DNA from: Bryobacteraceae bacterium
GTDB taxonomy: Bacteria; Acidobacteriota; Terriglobia; Bryobacterales; Bryobacteraceae
DNA: 36,649 nt
Direction of reading: 5' to 3'
Assembly (NCBI GenBank): GCA_025980435.1
Contig: JAICXK010000016.1
Coordinates: 1 to 36,649 of the forward strand
Shown: positions 1 through 8,144 of the stretch, one piece after another
Layout: the number at the start of each line of letters is the position of its first letter
Numbering within the stretch: the first letter of the stretch is position 1
The notes under the pieces: generated by a model
What the model saw: the letters and a program-made list of their open reading frames with translations, nothing else
Told to the model about the DNA's origin: nothing
Database searches by the model: none
Made by a program: the position numbers and the translations under genes

Positions 1-774
1 TACATGGAGCGGCGGCTGGTGAAGATTCTGGTGGATAACGACTGGATGCTGCGGCGGACGGTGCGGCGGCTGCATGAGGCCGAAATTGCGGGAGACAACA
101 TCGAGCTGATGCAGCGGTATAAAACGACGGCGGAGCGATCCTTTTACCGATCGTTGAATGCGCTGCAGCAGTTGAGGAAGGACTTAATGCGACAGGACAG
201 ACATGCGGAGTGGTGGAAGGACCGGGCGGGCAAGTTAGAAAAAGAGTTGGAAAAGCGACCGCCGGCTCCGGCGGAAGAGCCGAAGGGAAAGCCGGAAGAA
301 CCGAAAGCAAAGGCCGAAACGGCTTTGACGAAAGCGCAGCAGTTGTTCCGGGGACAGAAGAATCCGAAAAAGCGAAAGAAGACTCCGATTCTGGATCAGT
401 GGATCGAGATTGAGATCCAGGACGGAAAGACGGTCACGACGCTGTATCCTCCAAACGAGCAGTTGATCAAACAAGGGCAAGGGATGCTGCCGCCACCCGA
501 AATGGTGTATCGCCGGCTGCATTTTGTGCATGGCGTGCCGGCCGAGTATAACTGGACGACGGACGATCCGGTGACGCGCGAGCGAGGCGGGATGGGGACA
601 CAGCGGATGATGGTGGACACGTGGCTGGAGCTGATTGAGCGGGAGAAAGCCAGCGGAACCGGGCACGTGGGGCCGTGCGGCGGGAATTTGCCCAGGCCGG
701 AGTCACGCGGCGGGTGCGATTGCGAAGTTTGTTCGCATAATCGCGCCATACTCGAGGCGAGAGAGGGCGAATAG
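1..774 (+). CDS. Hypothetical protein, probably 5'-truncated by the window edge
   Basis: The frame is open to the left edge; the first ATG is at 4, with no visible ribosome binding site. The visible 256 residues start with a basic, helical segment (about residues 1-70, with 'RYKTTAERSFYRSLNALQQL'). A Lys/Pro/Glu-rich low-complexity linker follows (about 75-125), then a more globular region, and a C-terminal Cys cluster (C-G-G, then C-D-C-E-V-C). From memory, the helical segment resembles the C-terminal half of a very abundant acidobacterial family of unknown function whose N-terminus carries an 'ARKHG'-like motif. If so, the real start lies upstream of this window. That is inference. No catalytic motif was recognised and no function is proposed. 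Confidence 0.6.
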   Translation, partial: YMERRLVKILVDNDWMLRRTVRRLHEAEIAGDNIELMQRYKTTAERSFYRSLNALQQLRKDLMRQDRHAEWWKDRAGKLEKELEKRPPAPAEEPKGKPEEPKAKAETALTKAQQLFRGQKNPKKRKKTPILDQWIEIEIQDGKTVTTLYPPNEQLIKQGQGMLPPPEMVYRRLHFVHGVPAEYNWTTDDPVTRERGGMGTQRMMVDTWLELIEREKASGTGHVGPCGGNLPRPESRGGCDCEVCSHNRAILEAREGE

Positions 775-806
775 AGGATGCAACGCCGAGCCCTTACAAT
801 AAAGCT

Positions 807-1715
807 ATGGCTTTCTGGCTCCGGCGCCTGGTTGTGGCCGCAGGATTTTGCATTCTAAGCTCCTGTTTGTTGTTCGCGCAGGACTGGAAGACGGCCGAGA
901 ATCTTCCAGGCGTTGATGTGAGCAAGCTGTCCGCCGCGCAGAAGGCGACGGTTCTCAAGGTTCTGCGTGAAGGCGAGTGCTCGTGCGGGTGCAATATGAA
1001 GCTGGCTGAATGCCGGGTAGTGGACCCGTCGTGCTCGTACAGCAATGGGCTGGCAGCGGCCATCGTGGATGCGATCCAGCACGGCAAGAGCGAGACGGAA
1101 GCAATCGCGGCGGCGAATGCCTCAAAGTGGGCGCACGTGCAGGCGCCGAAGCTGCTGGACGATCCGGTTCAGATTCCGACGGCCGGCGCACCGGTGCAGG
1201 GTCCGCAGAACGCGCGGATAACGATTGTCGAGTTTTCCGATTTCCAGTGTCCTTATTGCGCCGCGGCGGTTCCGCAGATCAACGCGATCCTGAAGACCTA
1301 TCCTTCGCAAGTGAAGCTGATTTTCAAGCAGTTTCCGCTGGAAATCCATTCACAGGCGGAACTGGCTGCGGATGCGGCGGTTGCGGCGCAGAAACAGGGA
1401 AAGTTCTGGGCCATGCATGACGCGATGTTTGCAAACCGGAACGATCTTTCAAGACAAAACCTGCTTTTGCTAGCGAAGCAAGCCGGGCTGGATATGAAGC
1501 GTTTCGAGGCCGATATCGACTCGACAGAGGTTCGGGAGACCATCTTACGAGATGTTCAGGATGGCAACCGGGCCGGGGTTGAAGGGACGCCGACGATTTT
1601 CATTAACGGCCAGCGATATAACGGGCCGATCACGGTTGAAACACTGAAGCCGATTCTGGACGCGGAGTTAAAGCACGGCGCGGCAGTGAAGCAGACGGCG
1701 CAGATCAAGCATTAG
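807..1715 (+). CDS. Secreted DsbA-family thiol:disulfide oxidoreductase with Cys-rich N-terminal domain
   Basis: This is a 302-residue exported thioredoxin-fold protein. A signal peptide covers about residues 1-24 (RRLVVAAGFCILSSCLLFAQ). A small domain at about 25-110 carries six cysteines (C58, C60, C62, C69, C76 plus signal-peptide Cys residues), and its ECSCGC..AEC pattern recalls the CcmH-like 'PCB' module of cytochrome c maturation. A DsbA domain follows, with the redox motif C148-P-Y-C151 and the cis-proline loop 'EGTPTIFING' near the C-terminus. The family makes or shuttles disulfides in the periplasm. The haem-rich cytochromes elsewhere in the window would be plausible clients, but that is inference. 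The ATG at 807 is chosen because it gives the signal peptide directly. Confidence 0.88.
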   Translation: MAFWLRRLVVAAGFCILSSCLLFAQDWKTAENLPGVDVSKLSAAQKATVLKVLREGECSCGCNMKLAECRVVDPSCSYSNGLAAAIVDAIQHGKSETEAIAAANASKWAHVQAPKLLDDPVQIPTAGAPVQGPQNARITIVEFSDFQCPYCAAAVPQINAILKTYPSQVKLIFKQFPLEIHSQAELAADAAVAAQKQGKFWAMHDAMFANRNDLSRQNLLLLAKQAGLDMKRFEADIDSTEVRETILRDVQDGNRAGVEGTPTIFINGQRYNGPITVETLKPILDAELKHGAAVKQTAQIKH

Positions 1716-1718
1716 CTC

Positions 1719-2870
1719 TCAATTTCCTTTACGCAATTCGTTAGAGAGGCCGCTCATGCCTTTGTGGCGGTAGATCTCCGAGAGCCGCTGTTCTTCCGGA
1801 GAGTTGGCGAGAGCGCGGCGAAGGATGGGATCGTCGGTGGCCTGCTCGATATCGACGCGCGTGGGAATCCAGAGCTTGCCGTCGGCGAACTCAACATCCT
1901 TCACGAACGCGAGTAGAGCGTCGATACTCATCGGCTGCCCGGTCAAATGAGAGAAGCGCAACGTGCCGGATTCGGTCATTTTGCCGGTTTGCACCGGCTG
2001 CAGATCGAGATTAGCGGGGACGGAGCCGGCGACATATTGGCGGCCGCGCTCATCGCGCACGATCCAGCCCATATCGACAGTGCGAACCGTCTTTCGAGAA
2101 GTGTTACGCAGCTCGACTTCGGGCGAGCGGACTTCGCTGCCGTCTACCTGGGCAGCGCCGCCGAGAGCTTTCACCGGGGAGCTTGGAAACGCCACGGCTC
2201 CGACGGCCAGAGACTGCCGGCGGGCGCGATCCGGGTTGGGAGCGTGGAGCAGCTCCAATCCGAGCTGCTGCGGCGTGAGATCCTGCAAGCCGAAATTCAA
2301 CTCCTCGCGGAGTTCCGCGAGTTTGCCGCTTTCGAGGAGCGCGGCGAGAAAGGTGCGATCGCGCCGGGCCTCCAGTTCATAGACGATGAGAGCGCGCCGC
2401 GACTGGAGTTGATCGGGGCCGTAGGAGGAAAGATCGCTGAAGAGGGCGCAATCGAGCGACACCTGGACGATGGCTCCGCCCGCGCCGGCAGCATTGAAGG
2501 GACGCGACAGCTCCATATCGATGCGAACCGGAAATACTTCTCCGGGATCGATGCGAAGGCTGGGGAGCGTGACGGAGCCTTTACCGGAAGGCGTGATGTC
2601 CTGGGCTTCGACGCGCAGAGTCAATCCGGAAATGGACTTGGTTCCGGTATTGCGGAGAAGCAGCGAGGCATGGAGATCGAGAACCATGGACGCGCCCTGC
2701 ACGCGGGCGGTGGTGAGACCGAGATTGGACGTAACGGGCAAGACGGGCGAATCGCGCGGGAATTCGATGTCGAGCCAGCGTGCGCCGGAATCGGCCGCGA
2801 GCGCGGTGACCGGCAGAAACGACAAGAGCGCGAAAGCGGCTATTCCGAGGTTGTGAGAGCTACTGGCCAT
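1719..2870 (-). CDS. Secreted hypothetical protein, third gene of the sigma/anti-sigma operon
   Basis: This 383-residue protein has a clear signal peptide (residues 1-26, 'LGIAAFALLSFLPVTALAA'). The body looks like beta-sandwich repeats ('LLLRNTGTKSISGLTLRVEAQ', 'VELRNTSRKTVRTVDMGWIVRDERGRQY'). It has no enzyme motif that I recognise. The ATG at 2870 is preferred over the longer open frame because it starts the signal peptide and overlaps the anti-sigma stop by 11 bases, as expected for translational coupling. Its position downstream of an ECF sigma factor and a membrane anti-sigma suggests an envelope function or a role as sensor or target of that circuit. The function is unknown. Confidence 0.75.
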   Translation of the reverse strand: MASSSHNLGIAAFALLSFLPVTALAADSGARWLDIEFPRDSPVLPVTSNLGLTTARVQGASMVLDLHASLLLRNTGTKSISGLTLRVEAQDITPSGKGSVTLPSLRIDPGEVFPVRIDMELSRPFNAAGAGGAIVQVSLDCALFSDLSSYGPDQLQSRRALIVYELEARRDRTFLAALLESGKLAELREELNFGLQDLTPQQLGLELLHAPNPDRARRQSLAVGAVAFPSSPVKALGGAAQVDGSEVRSPEVELRNTSRKTVRTVDMGWIVRDERGRQYVAGSVPANLDLQPVQTGKMTESGTLRFSHLTGQPMSIDALLAFVKDVEFADGKLWIPTRVDIEQATDDPILRRALANSPEEQRLSEIYRHKGMSGLSNELRKGN

Positions 2871-3489
2871 ACACCTTCGTGATGGTGACTTGTCCGGTGT
2901 CGTCGTCGATATAGCGGGCCGACACCGCGGAAGGACCGGAAAGCGAAACAACAGCCGAAGGAGGATGCAGAATGGTCAGTGTTGCGCCCTGAGCGCGCAC
3001 GGCAATTCCATCGGTGGTGGTGCGCAGGACGGTTCCAACCGGCGGCTGCGGGCGATCGAGCGTAACCAGGCGCCGCAAAGAAGAAACGAGGTGATTGGTT
3101 TCTTCGCGCGGTATGTGCGTCATCCATCCCCCGATGAAGAGCCCCGTAAGCCCTAAGGCGAACGCGACACGGTACAGGATAGTGCGCTTATGGCCGATTT
3201 TTTCGATACAGCGGGCGGCGGAGAGGCCGACGGCGATGTTGCCGAGCATCTCACGCTCCAGCCGGGTCCAGTCGGCGATGGCTTCGAAGCCGGTAAGTGT
3301 TTCGGTTTGCGCCTCGTGCTGCAACTCCGTTTTCGCGGAGTGAAAAAGGGACAGGCTCCGTTCGCATTCCGGGCAGTGTTTAACGTGCCGGCTGATCCGC
3401 CAGCGTGCTCCACGCGGGAGGTCGCCGCTGGAGAAGAGCGCGAGATCGGTTAACGCGGGGTGGCCGGGATGATGGGTTTCGCCGGTCAC
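2860..3489 (-). CDS. Membrane anti-sigma factor with zinc-finger-like N-terminus
   Basis: The 209-residue protein has an N-terminal H35-x3-C39-x2-C42 pattern ('RHVKHCPECERSL') typical of zf-HC2/ZAS anti-sigma domains, which hold the cognate ECF sigma factor. A single membrane helix lies at about 103-123 ('LYRVAFALGLTGLFIGGWM'). The C-terminal outer part of about 85 residues is beta-rich. The start overlaps the sigma factor stop by 4 bases (ATGA), and the end overlaps the next gene by 11 bases, so the three genes form one operon. The assignment as anti-sigma rests on the Cys/His motif, topology and adjacency. The signal it senses is unknown. Confidence 0.82.
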   Translation of the reverse strand: MTGETHHPGHPALTDLALFSSGDLPRGARWRISRHVKHCPECERSLSLFHSAKTELQHEAQTETLTGFEAIADWTRLEREMLGNIAVGLSAARCIEKIGHKRTILYRVAFALGLTGLFIGGWMTHIPREETNHLVSSLRRLVTLDRPQPPVGTVLRTTTDGIAVRAQGATLTILHPPSAVVSLSGPSAVSARYIDDDTGQVTITKVYGQ

Positions 3490-4109
3490 AACGGTTTCTT
3501 CGCCTCCAGATAACGCTTGAACTTGATCCGGGCATTCGCGATGTGGGAGCGGACGGTCGCGGTGGAGCAGTTCATGTGGGAAGCAACCTGATCGGCCGGC
3601 ATATCTTCGACATCGCGCAGCAAAATAGCCATACGCTCACGTTCAGTGAGAGTGGCGAGGCCGCCATCGAGATGCAATTTGCGCTCGCCGCGAAGGAGAA
3701 GCTGCTCAGGGGTCTCGTGGGAATTGGGGGCGTTGGCGAGATGATTTACATCGACGAAAGAGGTTCTTCGCGTTCGGCGCAGGAAGTCGATGGCTGTATT
3801 GGCCGCGATTCGGGAGAGCCAGTGGGCGGCCTTGTCAAGGTCCTTAAGCTGGGACTGCCGTTGGAGGGCCTTGATGAAGGTTTCCTGAGTCAAGTCCTGG
3901 GCATCGTCCACGTTGCCGACGATGCGATAGATGAGGAGGAAGATCCGGCGGAGGTTCTGCTGGAGAAACTGGGCCTGGGCATCCGATTCGGCCTGGATCT
4001 GCGAGTCTGAAATAGGGTGCAAGGGCTCGCTCACAGGCCGCTCCCAAAGCAGAAAAGGGTCCGCGGCGGCGTCGAGCGTGGATGCGGTACTGTTCTGGAC
4101 GGATCCCAT
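3486..4109 (-). CDS. ECF-type RNA polymerase sigma factor
   Basis: The protein is 207 residues with the two ECF domains. Region 2 covers about 45-110, with 'YRIVGNVDDAQDLTQETFIKAL', the -10-binding/core-binding helix pattern. Region 4 covers about 145-200, with 'LLRDVEDMPADQVASHMNCSTATVRSHI', a helix-turn-helix that reads -35 elements. There is an N-terminal extension of about 40 residues before region 2. The next gene is its probable anti-sigma factor, overlapping by 4 bases. The gene diverges from the thiolase, and the roughly 75-base gap between them must hold both promoters. ECF factors usually activate their own operon; I did not identify a convincing autoregulatory promoter by eye. Confidence 0.93.
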   Translation of the reverse strand: MGSVQNSTASTLDAAADPFLLWERPVSEPLHPISDSQIQAESDAQAQFLQQNLRRIFLLIYRIVGNVDDAQDLTQETFIKALQRQSQLKDLDKAAHWLSRIAANTAIDFLRRTRRTSFVDVNHLANAPNSHETPEQLLLRGERKLHLDGGLATLTERERMAILLRDVEDMPADQVASHMNCSTATVRSHIANARIKFKRYLEAKKPL

Positions 4110-4184
4110 GCCCCTCGAAGAGAATGACGAACTCGCCTCGAAAACGTGCAGGGCCGCCCCGTCATGAACGCTATCTTAAAGTAT

Positions 4185-5348
4185 ATGAGGCCCGTTGCAG
4201 TGATAGGCATAGGAAAGACCGCTTTTGGCGCTTTTCCGGACCGGGACCTGCGTTCGCTGGCGGTTGAGGCGATCGAGCACGCGCTGGCAGACGGCAACGT
4301 GGCGCCCGCCGGTGTGGAAGCGTTTTACCTGGGCAATTTCGCAGGTCCATCGTTTGTTGGCCAGAACCACCTTGCGCCGTATGTGGGCTCGGCGGCGGGT
4401 TTCGAGAGTATTCCCTGCACCCGTATTGAAGACGCGTGCGCATCGAGCGGTTCCGCATTTTTTCACGCCTGGCAAAACGTGGCGGCGGGCATTTCGGATG
4501 TGGTGGTTGCGGCGGGGGTAGAGAAGATGACCTCGCAGAGCACGCCACGCGTGACGGAGATTCTGGCGGGGGCGGGGGATATGGGGGGTGAAGGGAGAGC
4601 GGGTGCGACGTTTCCAGCCTTGTTCGCCATGATTGCGCGACGCCACATGCATCAATACGGCACGACGCGCGAACAACTGGCCGCGGTTTCGGTGAAGAAT
4701 CATGCCAACGGCGCAAAGAATCCACAAGCGCATATGCGCAAAGTGATCACGCTGGAGCAGGCGCTAGCGGGTAAACCGGTGGCGGAGCCGCTGACGGTTT
4801 ACGACTGCTCGCTGATCAGCGACGGAGCGGCGGCGGTGGTGATTGTTCCGCTGGAACGCGCGCGGGAATTCACATCGCGGTTTGCAAAGGTGCTGGCGGT
4901 TGCACAGACCTCGGATCATGTGGCGCTGGATACGAAGGCGGATATCACTCTATTTCCGGCAGTGAAATCAGCCGGGGAAAGGGCTTACAAAATGGCGGGC
5001 CTCGGCCCGAAGGAGATTGACGTGGCCGAACTGCACGATTGCTTCACGATCGCGGAAATCGTCGCGAGCGAGGATCTGGGCTTTGTCGAGAAGGGCAATG
5101 GCGGTCCGTTCGCCGCGGCGGGATGTACGGCGATTGGCGGGCCGATACCGATCAATACGAGCGGCGGATTGAAGTCGAAGGGGCACCCAGTGGGCGCGAC
5201 CGGAGTGGGACAGATCTGCGACATCGTGATGCAATTGCGCGGCGATGCGGGCGAACGCCAGGTAGCGCGGCATCATATCGGGCTGGCGCAAAATCTGGGC
5301 GGCTCGGGCGCGACCTGCGTTGTGACGATCCTGGAAGCGGCGAAATGA
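4185..5348 (+). CDS. Thiolase-family acetyl-CoA acyltransferase (lipid-transfer-protein type)
   Basis: This is a 387-residue thiolase-fold enzyme. The triad is visible: acyl-accepting Cys85 in 'EDACASSGS', His334 in 'KGHPVGATG', and the C-terminal Cys378 in 'NLGGSGATCVV'. The N-terminus 'MRPVAVIGIGKTAFG' matches the SCP2-like/archaeal acetyl-CoA acetyltransferase group more than FadA or AtoB. The family condenses or cleaves acyl-CoA units. The ATG at 4185 is chosen on this homology; ATG 4164 and GTG 4146 are in-frame alternatives and none has a strong ribosome binding site. The stop overlaps the start of a small OB-fold gene (ATGA), so the two products probably work together. The specific acyl substrate cannot be read from sequence. 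Confidence 0.88.
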   Translation: MRPVAVIGIGKTAFGAFPDRDLRSLAVEAIEHALADGNVAPAGVEAFYLGNFAGPSFVGQNHLAPYVGSAAGFESIPCTRIEDACASSGSAFFHAWQNVAAGISDVVVAAGVEKMTSQSTPRVTEILAGAGDMGGEGRAGATFPALFAMIARRHMHQYGTTREQLAAVSVKNHANGAKNPQAHMRKVITLEQALAGKPVAEPLTVYDCSLISDGAAAVVIVPLERAREFTSRFAKVLAVAQTSDHVALDTKADITLFPAVKSAGERAYKMAGLGPKEIDVAELHDCFTIAEIVASEDLGFVEKGNGGPFAAAGCTAIGGPIPINTSGGLKSKGHPVGATGVGQICDIVMQLRGDAGERQVARHHIGLAQNLGGSGATCVVTILEAAK

Positions 5349-5575
5349 ATCCTGAATCGCGCGACGGCATGGTGTATACGGAAACCATTGTGCATTCGCC
5401 TCCGGAACAGTATGCGGCGGATGCTCCGTATCAGCTTGCGATCATCGATCTGGACAGCGGCGGGCGTTTGACCGTGCGGGTGCTTGGGAAGAGCGCGGAA
5501 GAGCGGGCGCACATCGGTGACCGTGTGGCGTTTGTCGAAGAGAAGAACGGAGTGGCGTACTACCGGAAGGGGTAG
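5345..5575 (+). CDS. Small OB-fold (DUF35 C-terminal-like) protein coupled to thiolase
   Basis: The 76-residue protein begins 4 bases inside the thiolase stop (ATGA). The sequence 'VYTETIVHSPPEQYAADAPY', followed by 'LAIIDLDSGGRLTVRV' and 'HIGDRVAFVEE', matches the OB-fold half of DUF35/ChsH2-type acyl-CoA-associated proteins. These partner thiolases or MaoC-like hydratases and are thought to bind CoA esters. The usual N-terminal rubredoxin-like zinc ribbon (two CxxC pairs) is absent; there is no cysteine at all. It is therefore a minimal OB version. A role as thiolase partner or stabiliser is inferred from coupling. Confidence 0.75.
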   Translation: MNPESRDGMVYTETIVHSPPEQYAADAPYQLAIIDLDSGGRLTVRVLGKSAEERAHIGDRVAFVEEKNGVAYYRKG

Positions 5576-5579
5576 AGGC

Positions 5580-5668
5580 GAGTGTCTTCTTTCTAGTGCC
5601 ACGATCAGCAAAGCTGTTTCGGGAATCGGCGACACTAACGATGAGTACGGAACAGTAGTGCCACGGAC
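5580..5668. mobile_element. Possible insertion-sequence end relic between OB-fold gene and restriction-modification island
   Basis: The non-coding gap holds AGTGTC (5581-5586) facing its reverse complement GACACT (5631-5636), and the word AGTGCCACG twice (about 5595-5603 and 5656-5664). No transposase gene is present. The layout, with a TGTC...GACA bounded segment and short subterminal direct repeats, looks like the terminus of an insertion sequence (IS21-like ends have such repeats). It lies just upstream of genes with base composition unlike their neighbours. This is pattern-based and no IS family can be named with certainty. Confidence 0.3.
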
Positions 5669-5747
5669 CCAGACAAACGTACGGACCACTCGGGGTATTC
5701 AGCGATCCCTCCTTGTCCCTCCTCTTCTCTCCCGGCAGGCCGCACCA

Positions 5748-7373
5748 GTGGAGAGCAAGGGCGTCGTGTATACGAAGCGATGGGTTGTGGAACTGCTGCT
5801 CGATTTGGCTGGTTACCGATCGGAAACGAATCTTGTGGATGCCCAGGCGGTAGAACCTTCTGCCGGTGATGGTTCCTTTCTCGGTCCAATGGTTGAGCGG
5901 CTGATGGAATCCTGCCAGAGGCTCAGCCGCCCTCTGTTGGACTGCCGGAAATCCTTGATTGCGTATGAGCTCGACGATCAGAGCGCGGATCGTGCGCGCG
6001 CTGTTGTTATCCGGACGTTAGCCGGGCGCGGCGTAAATGACAAGGTGGCCGAAGAGCTCAGTGACGCCTGGGTGCGGACAGGCGATTACCTGTTTGAGGC
6101 CACAAATCTTGACGCGGACTTCGTGATTGGCAATCCGCCCTATGTGCGGCTGGAGGACATTCCAGAGGAAACGGCTGCGCTTTACCGGAATGCGTATTCG
6201 ACCATGCGCGGCCGTGCGGATCTGTACATCGCATTTTTCGAGGCGGGGCTGCGGCAATTAAAAGAAGGCGGCGTGTGCGCCTTCATCTGTGCCGATCGAT
6301 GGATGCGCAACCAGTATGGCGCCGGGCTCCGCGAGCTCATCACGTCGGAGTATGGCGTCGAAGTAGTAATGGAGATGCACAATGCCGACGCATTCCACGA
6401 TGAAGTGGATGCCTACCCTGCCATTACCGTGATACGGCGGCGAGACCAGAATGTGACACTCGTTGCGAGCGCCGGACCGCAAACCGAGAGTGTTGCTGCC
6501 CAAGACCTCTCCGCAACCCTGCTGGCGGGCGCACGCCGCGACACGCTGTCAGCGCCGCGGGGCCTGCGCACCGCGGTTGTGGACACGTGGTTTCATGGAT
6601 CGGATCCATGGCCATGCCACTCACCAGAGCAACTGAGGCTTTTAAGACGCCTCGAGGAAGATTTTCCGGCACTAGAGGCTAACGCGAGAGTAGGTATCGG
6701 CGTGGCCACCGGAAACGACGCCATCTTTATAACCAAAGATACAGAACTGGTTGAGCGAACGCGCCTTCTGAAACTGGCTTTGGTGGGCGATATTTGGGAA
6801 GGCACGATGCAGTGGTCCGGGCATTACCTTGTGGATCCCTGGAACAGCGATGGACTCGTGAATCTAGATAAGTACCCACAGTTACGCGCGTATTTTGAGA
6901 CACACGCCGCGGCTCTTAAGAAACGGCACACAGCGTCGAAAAACTCGCGTGGCTGGTACCGGACCATAGATCGCGTGGCTCATGAACTCACTGATAAACC
7001 TAAGCTCTACATTGCCGATATCAAAAACGTGCTCAGTCCCGTGCTCGATCGCGGTGAGACGTACCCGCATCACAATCTCTACTTTGTTCAATCCGATGAT
7101 TGGGACCTCGAAGTACTCGGCGGCTTGCTGATGTCGGCAATCGGCCAATTTTTTGTCGAATCCTACGGTGTGCGCATGCGAGGCGGCTATTTGCGCTTTC
7201 AGGCGCAATATCTCCGGAGAATCCGCGTGCCCGATCCAGAATCCATTTCGAGACCCCAGGCGGAAAAGCTCAGAGAGGCTTTTCGTACACGGAAGAGAGA
7301 AGACGCAACGTGTGTGGCTTTTGAAGTATACGGAATTGGCGCACAGGAGATGGAGATAGCGATTGGACATTGA
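5748..7373 (+). CDS. PaeR7I/XhoI-type N6-adenine DNA methyltransferase
   Basis: The protein is 541 residues when started at GTG 5748, close to the length of M.PaeR7I. It carries the SAM-binding motif I region 'AVEPSAGDGSF' (about residues 34-44) and the catalytic motif IV N129-P-P-Y132 of N6-adenine methylases. The start 'VESKGVVYTKRWVVELLLDLAGY' is family-like. The same frame stays open to 5484, but those extra residues overlap the OB-fold gene and look non-coding; GTG 5658 is an alternative. It overlaps the endonuclease gene by 11 bases. The expected role is to methylate adenine in CTCGAG and protect self DNA. Codon use is more AT-rich than in flanking genes, suggesting horizontal transfer. 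Confidence 0.88.
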   Translation: MESKGVVYTKRWVVELLLDLAGYRSETNLVDAQAVEPSAGDGSFLGPMVERLMESCQRLSRPLLDCRKSLIAYELDDQSADRARAVVIRTLAGRGVNDKVAEELSDAWVRTGDYLFEATNLDADFVIGNPPYVRLEDIPEETAALYRNAYSTMRGRADLYIAFFEAGLRQLKEGGVCAFICADRWMRNQYGAGLRELITSEYGVEVVMEMHNADAFHDEVDAYPAITVIRRRDQNVTLVASAGPQTESVAAQDLSATLLAGARRDTLSAPRGLRTAVVDTWFHGSDPWPCHSPEQLRLLRRLEEDFPALEANARVGIGVATGNDAIFITKDTELVERTRLLKLALVGDIWEGTMQWSGHYLVDPWNSDGLVNLDKYPQLRAYFETHAAALKKRHTASKNSRGWYRTIDRVAHELTDKPKLYIADIKNVLSPVLDRGETYPHHNLYFVQSDDWDLEVLGGLLMSAIGQFFVESYGVRMRGGYLRFQAQYLRRIRVPDPESISRPQAEKLREAFRTRKREDATCVAFEVYGIGAQEMEIAIGH

Positions 7374-8127
7374 GAAGCGGCTGCAACAAGCCGTTCAAAG
7401 CTACTGGGTCGCCCGGGCCAAAAACAAAGAAAAGCAAGTGCAGTCGGGCAAAATCGATGCCGGCACGCGTGGCGAGGTGACGGGCGGCACCCAGATGGGG
7501 GCGCTCGAAGTTTTAATCGCGGATATCCTCTGTAAAGCGGGGCTGAAAAAGCTAGATGTTCGGACCCGAACTGCGCTCGAGCCGCCAGGCTACTTCAGAG
7601 CAACAAAAAAATGGGATTTGATCGTGGTATCAGAAGGCCAGTTCGTTTTGGCAATGGAGCTCAAATCGCAAGCTGGGAAATCGATCGGCAATAACGTAAA
7701 CAATCGGGCTGAGGAAGCAGTGGGAAGCGCCAAGGACATCTGGACCGCATTTAGAGAAGGTCGTTTCGGGAGTTCTCCCGCTCCATTTCTCGGCTATTTC
7801 TTCCTGCTGGAGGATCGCTCAAGTGTGAAGACGCCCGTCTCGAACAAGGAACCGTATTTCGCTGTCGATTCTGTCTTCCGAGGAGAAGTTAAGAAACGCA
7901 AAATGGGGCTGGAAACGTACCAGGGCGTCTCTTACAGTAAGCGGTATGAGCTGCTATGCCGCCGACTTGTTTTGGAACGGCTATACAGTTCCGCCTGCTT
8001 TGTTATGGCCACCAATTCACCAACCACTCAGATTTCACAGCCGGCGGATGACTTGAGCTTTCAGCGATTTGCTGCCGCGCTGCGTGGGCACGCGGTGACT
8101 TTTCTGGAAAGCCAGCGAGGGCGGTAA
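7363..8127 (+). CDS. PaeR7I (XhoI)-type type II restriction endonuclease
   Basis: The protein is 254 residues; R.PaeR7I and XhoI are about 245. It shows the family features 'RGEVTGGTQM' (about 36-45) and a PD-(D/E)xK-type site, D85 ('KKWDLIVV') with E99-L-K101 ('LAMELKSQAG'). Adjacency to a matching methylase makes a complete type II system, predicted to cut CTCGAG. The start is TTG 7363, with 'GGAGAT' upstream and an 11-base overlap with the methylase stop; no ATG precedes the conserved region. A weak start inside the methylase gene may keep endonuclease synthesis low relative to the methylase. CTCGAG occurs in this window (for example 751, 6651, 7576, 10895, 27740, 28081), so protection is needed if the enzyme is active. 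Confidence 0.9.
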   Translation: MDIEKRLQQAVQSYWVARAKNKEKQVQSGKIDAGTRGEVTGGTQMGALEVLIADILCKAGLKKLDVRTRTALEPPGYFRATKKWDLIVVSEGQFVLAMELKSQAGKSIGNNVNNRAEEAVGSAKDIWTAFREGRFGSSPAPFLGYFFLLEDRSSVKTPVSNKEPYFAVDSVFRGEVKKRKMGLETYQGVSYSKRYELLCRRLVLERLYSSACFVMATNSPTTQISQPADDLSFQRFAAALRGHAVTFLESQRGR

Positions 8128-8144
8128 TCGGCGGATAAACATCG

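Noticed and set aside
1947-2882. Long 311-residue plus-strand open frame opposite the secreted protein gene
   Set aside because: It is antisense to a gene with signal peptide and operon context. Its composition is typical of a GC-rich shadow frame, with no recognisable domain.
5484-5747. N-terminal extension of the DNA methylase
   Set aside because: It overlaps the OB-fold gene and the IS-like gap and has no family-like sequence; GTG 5748 gives the expected length.
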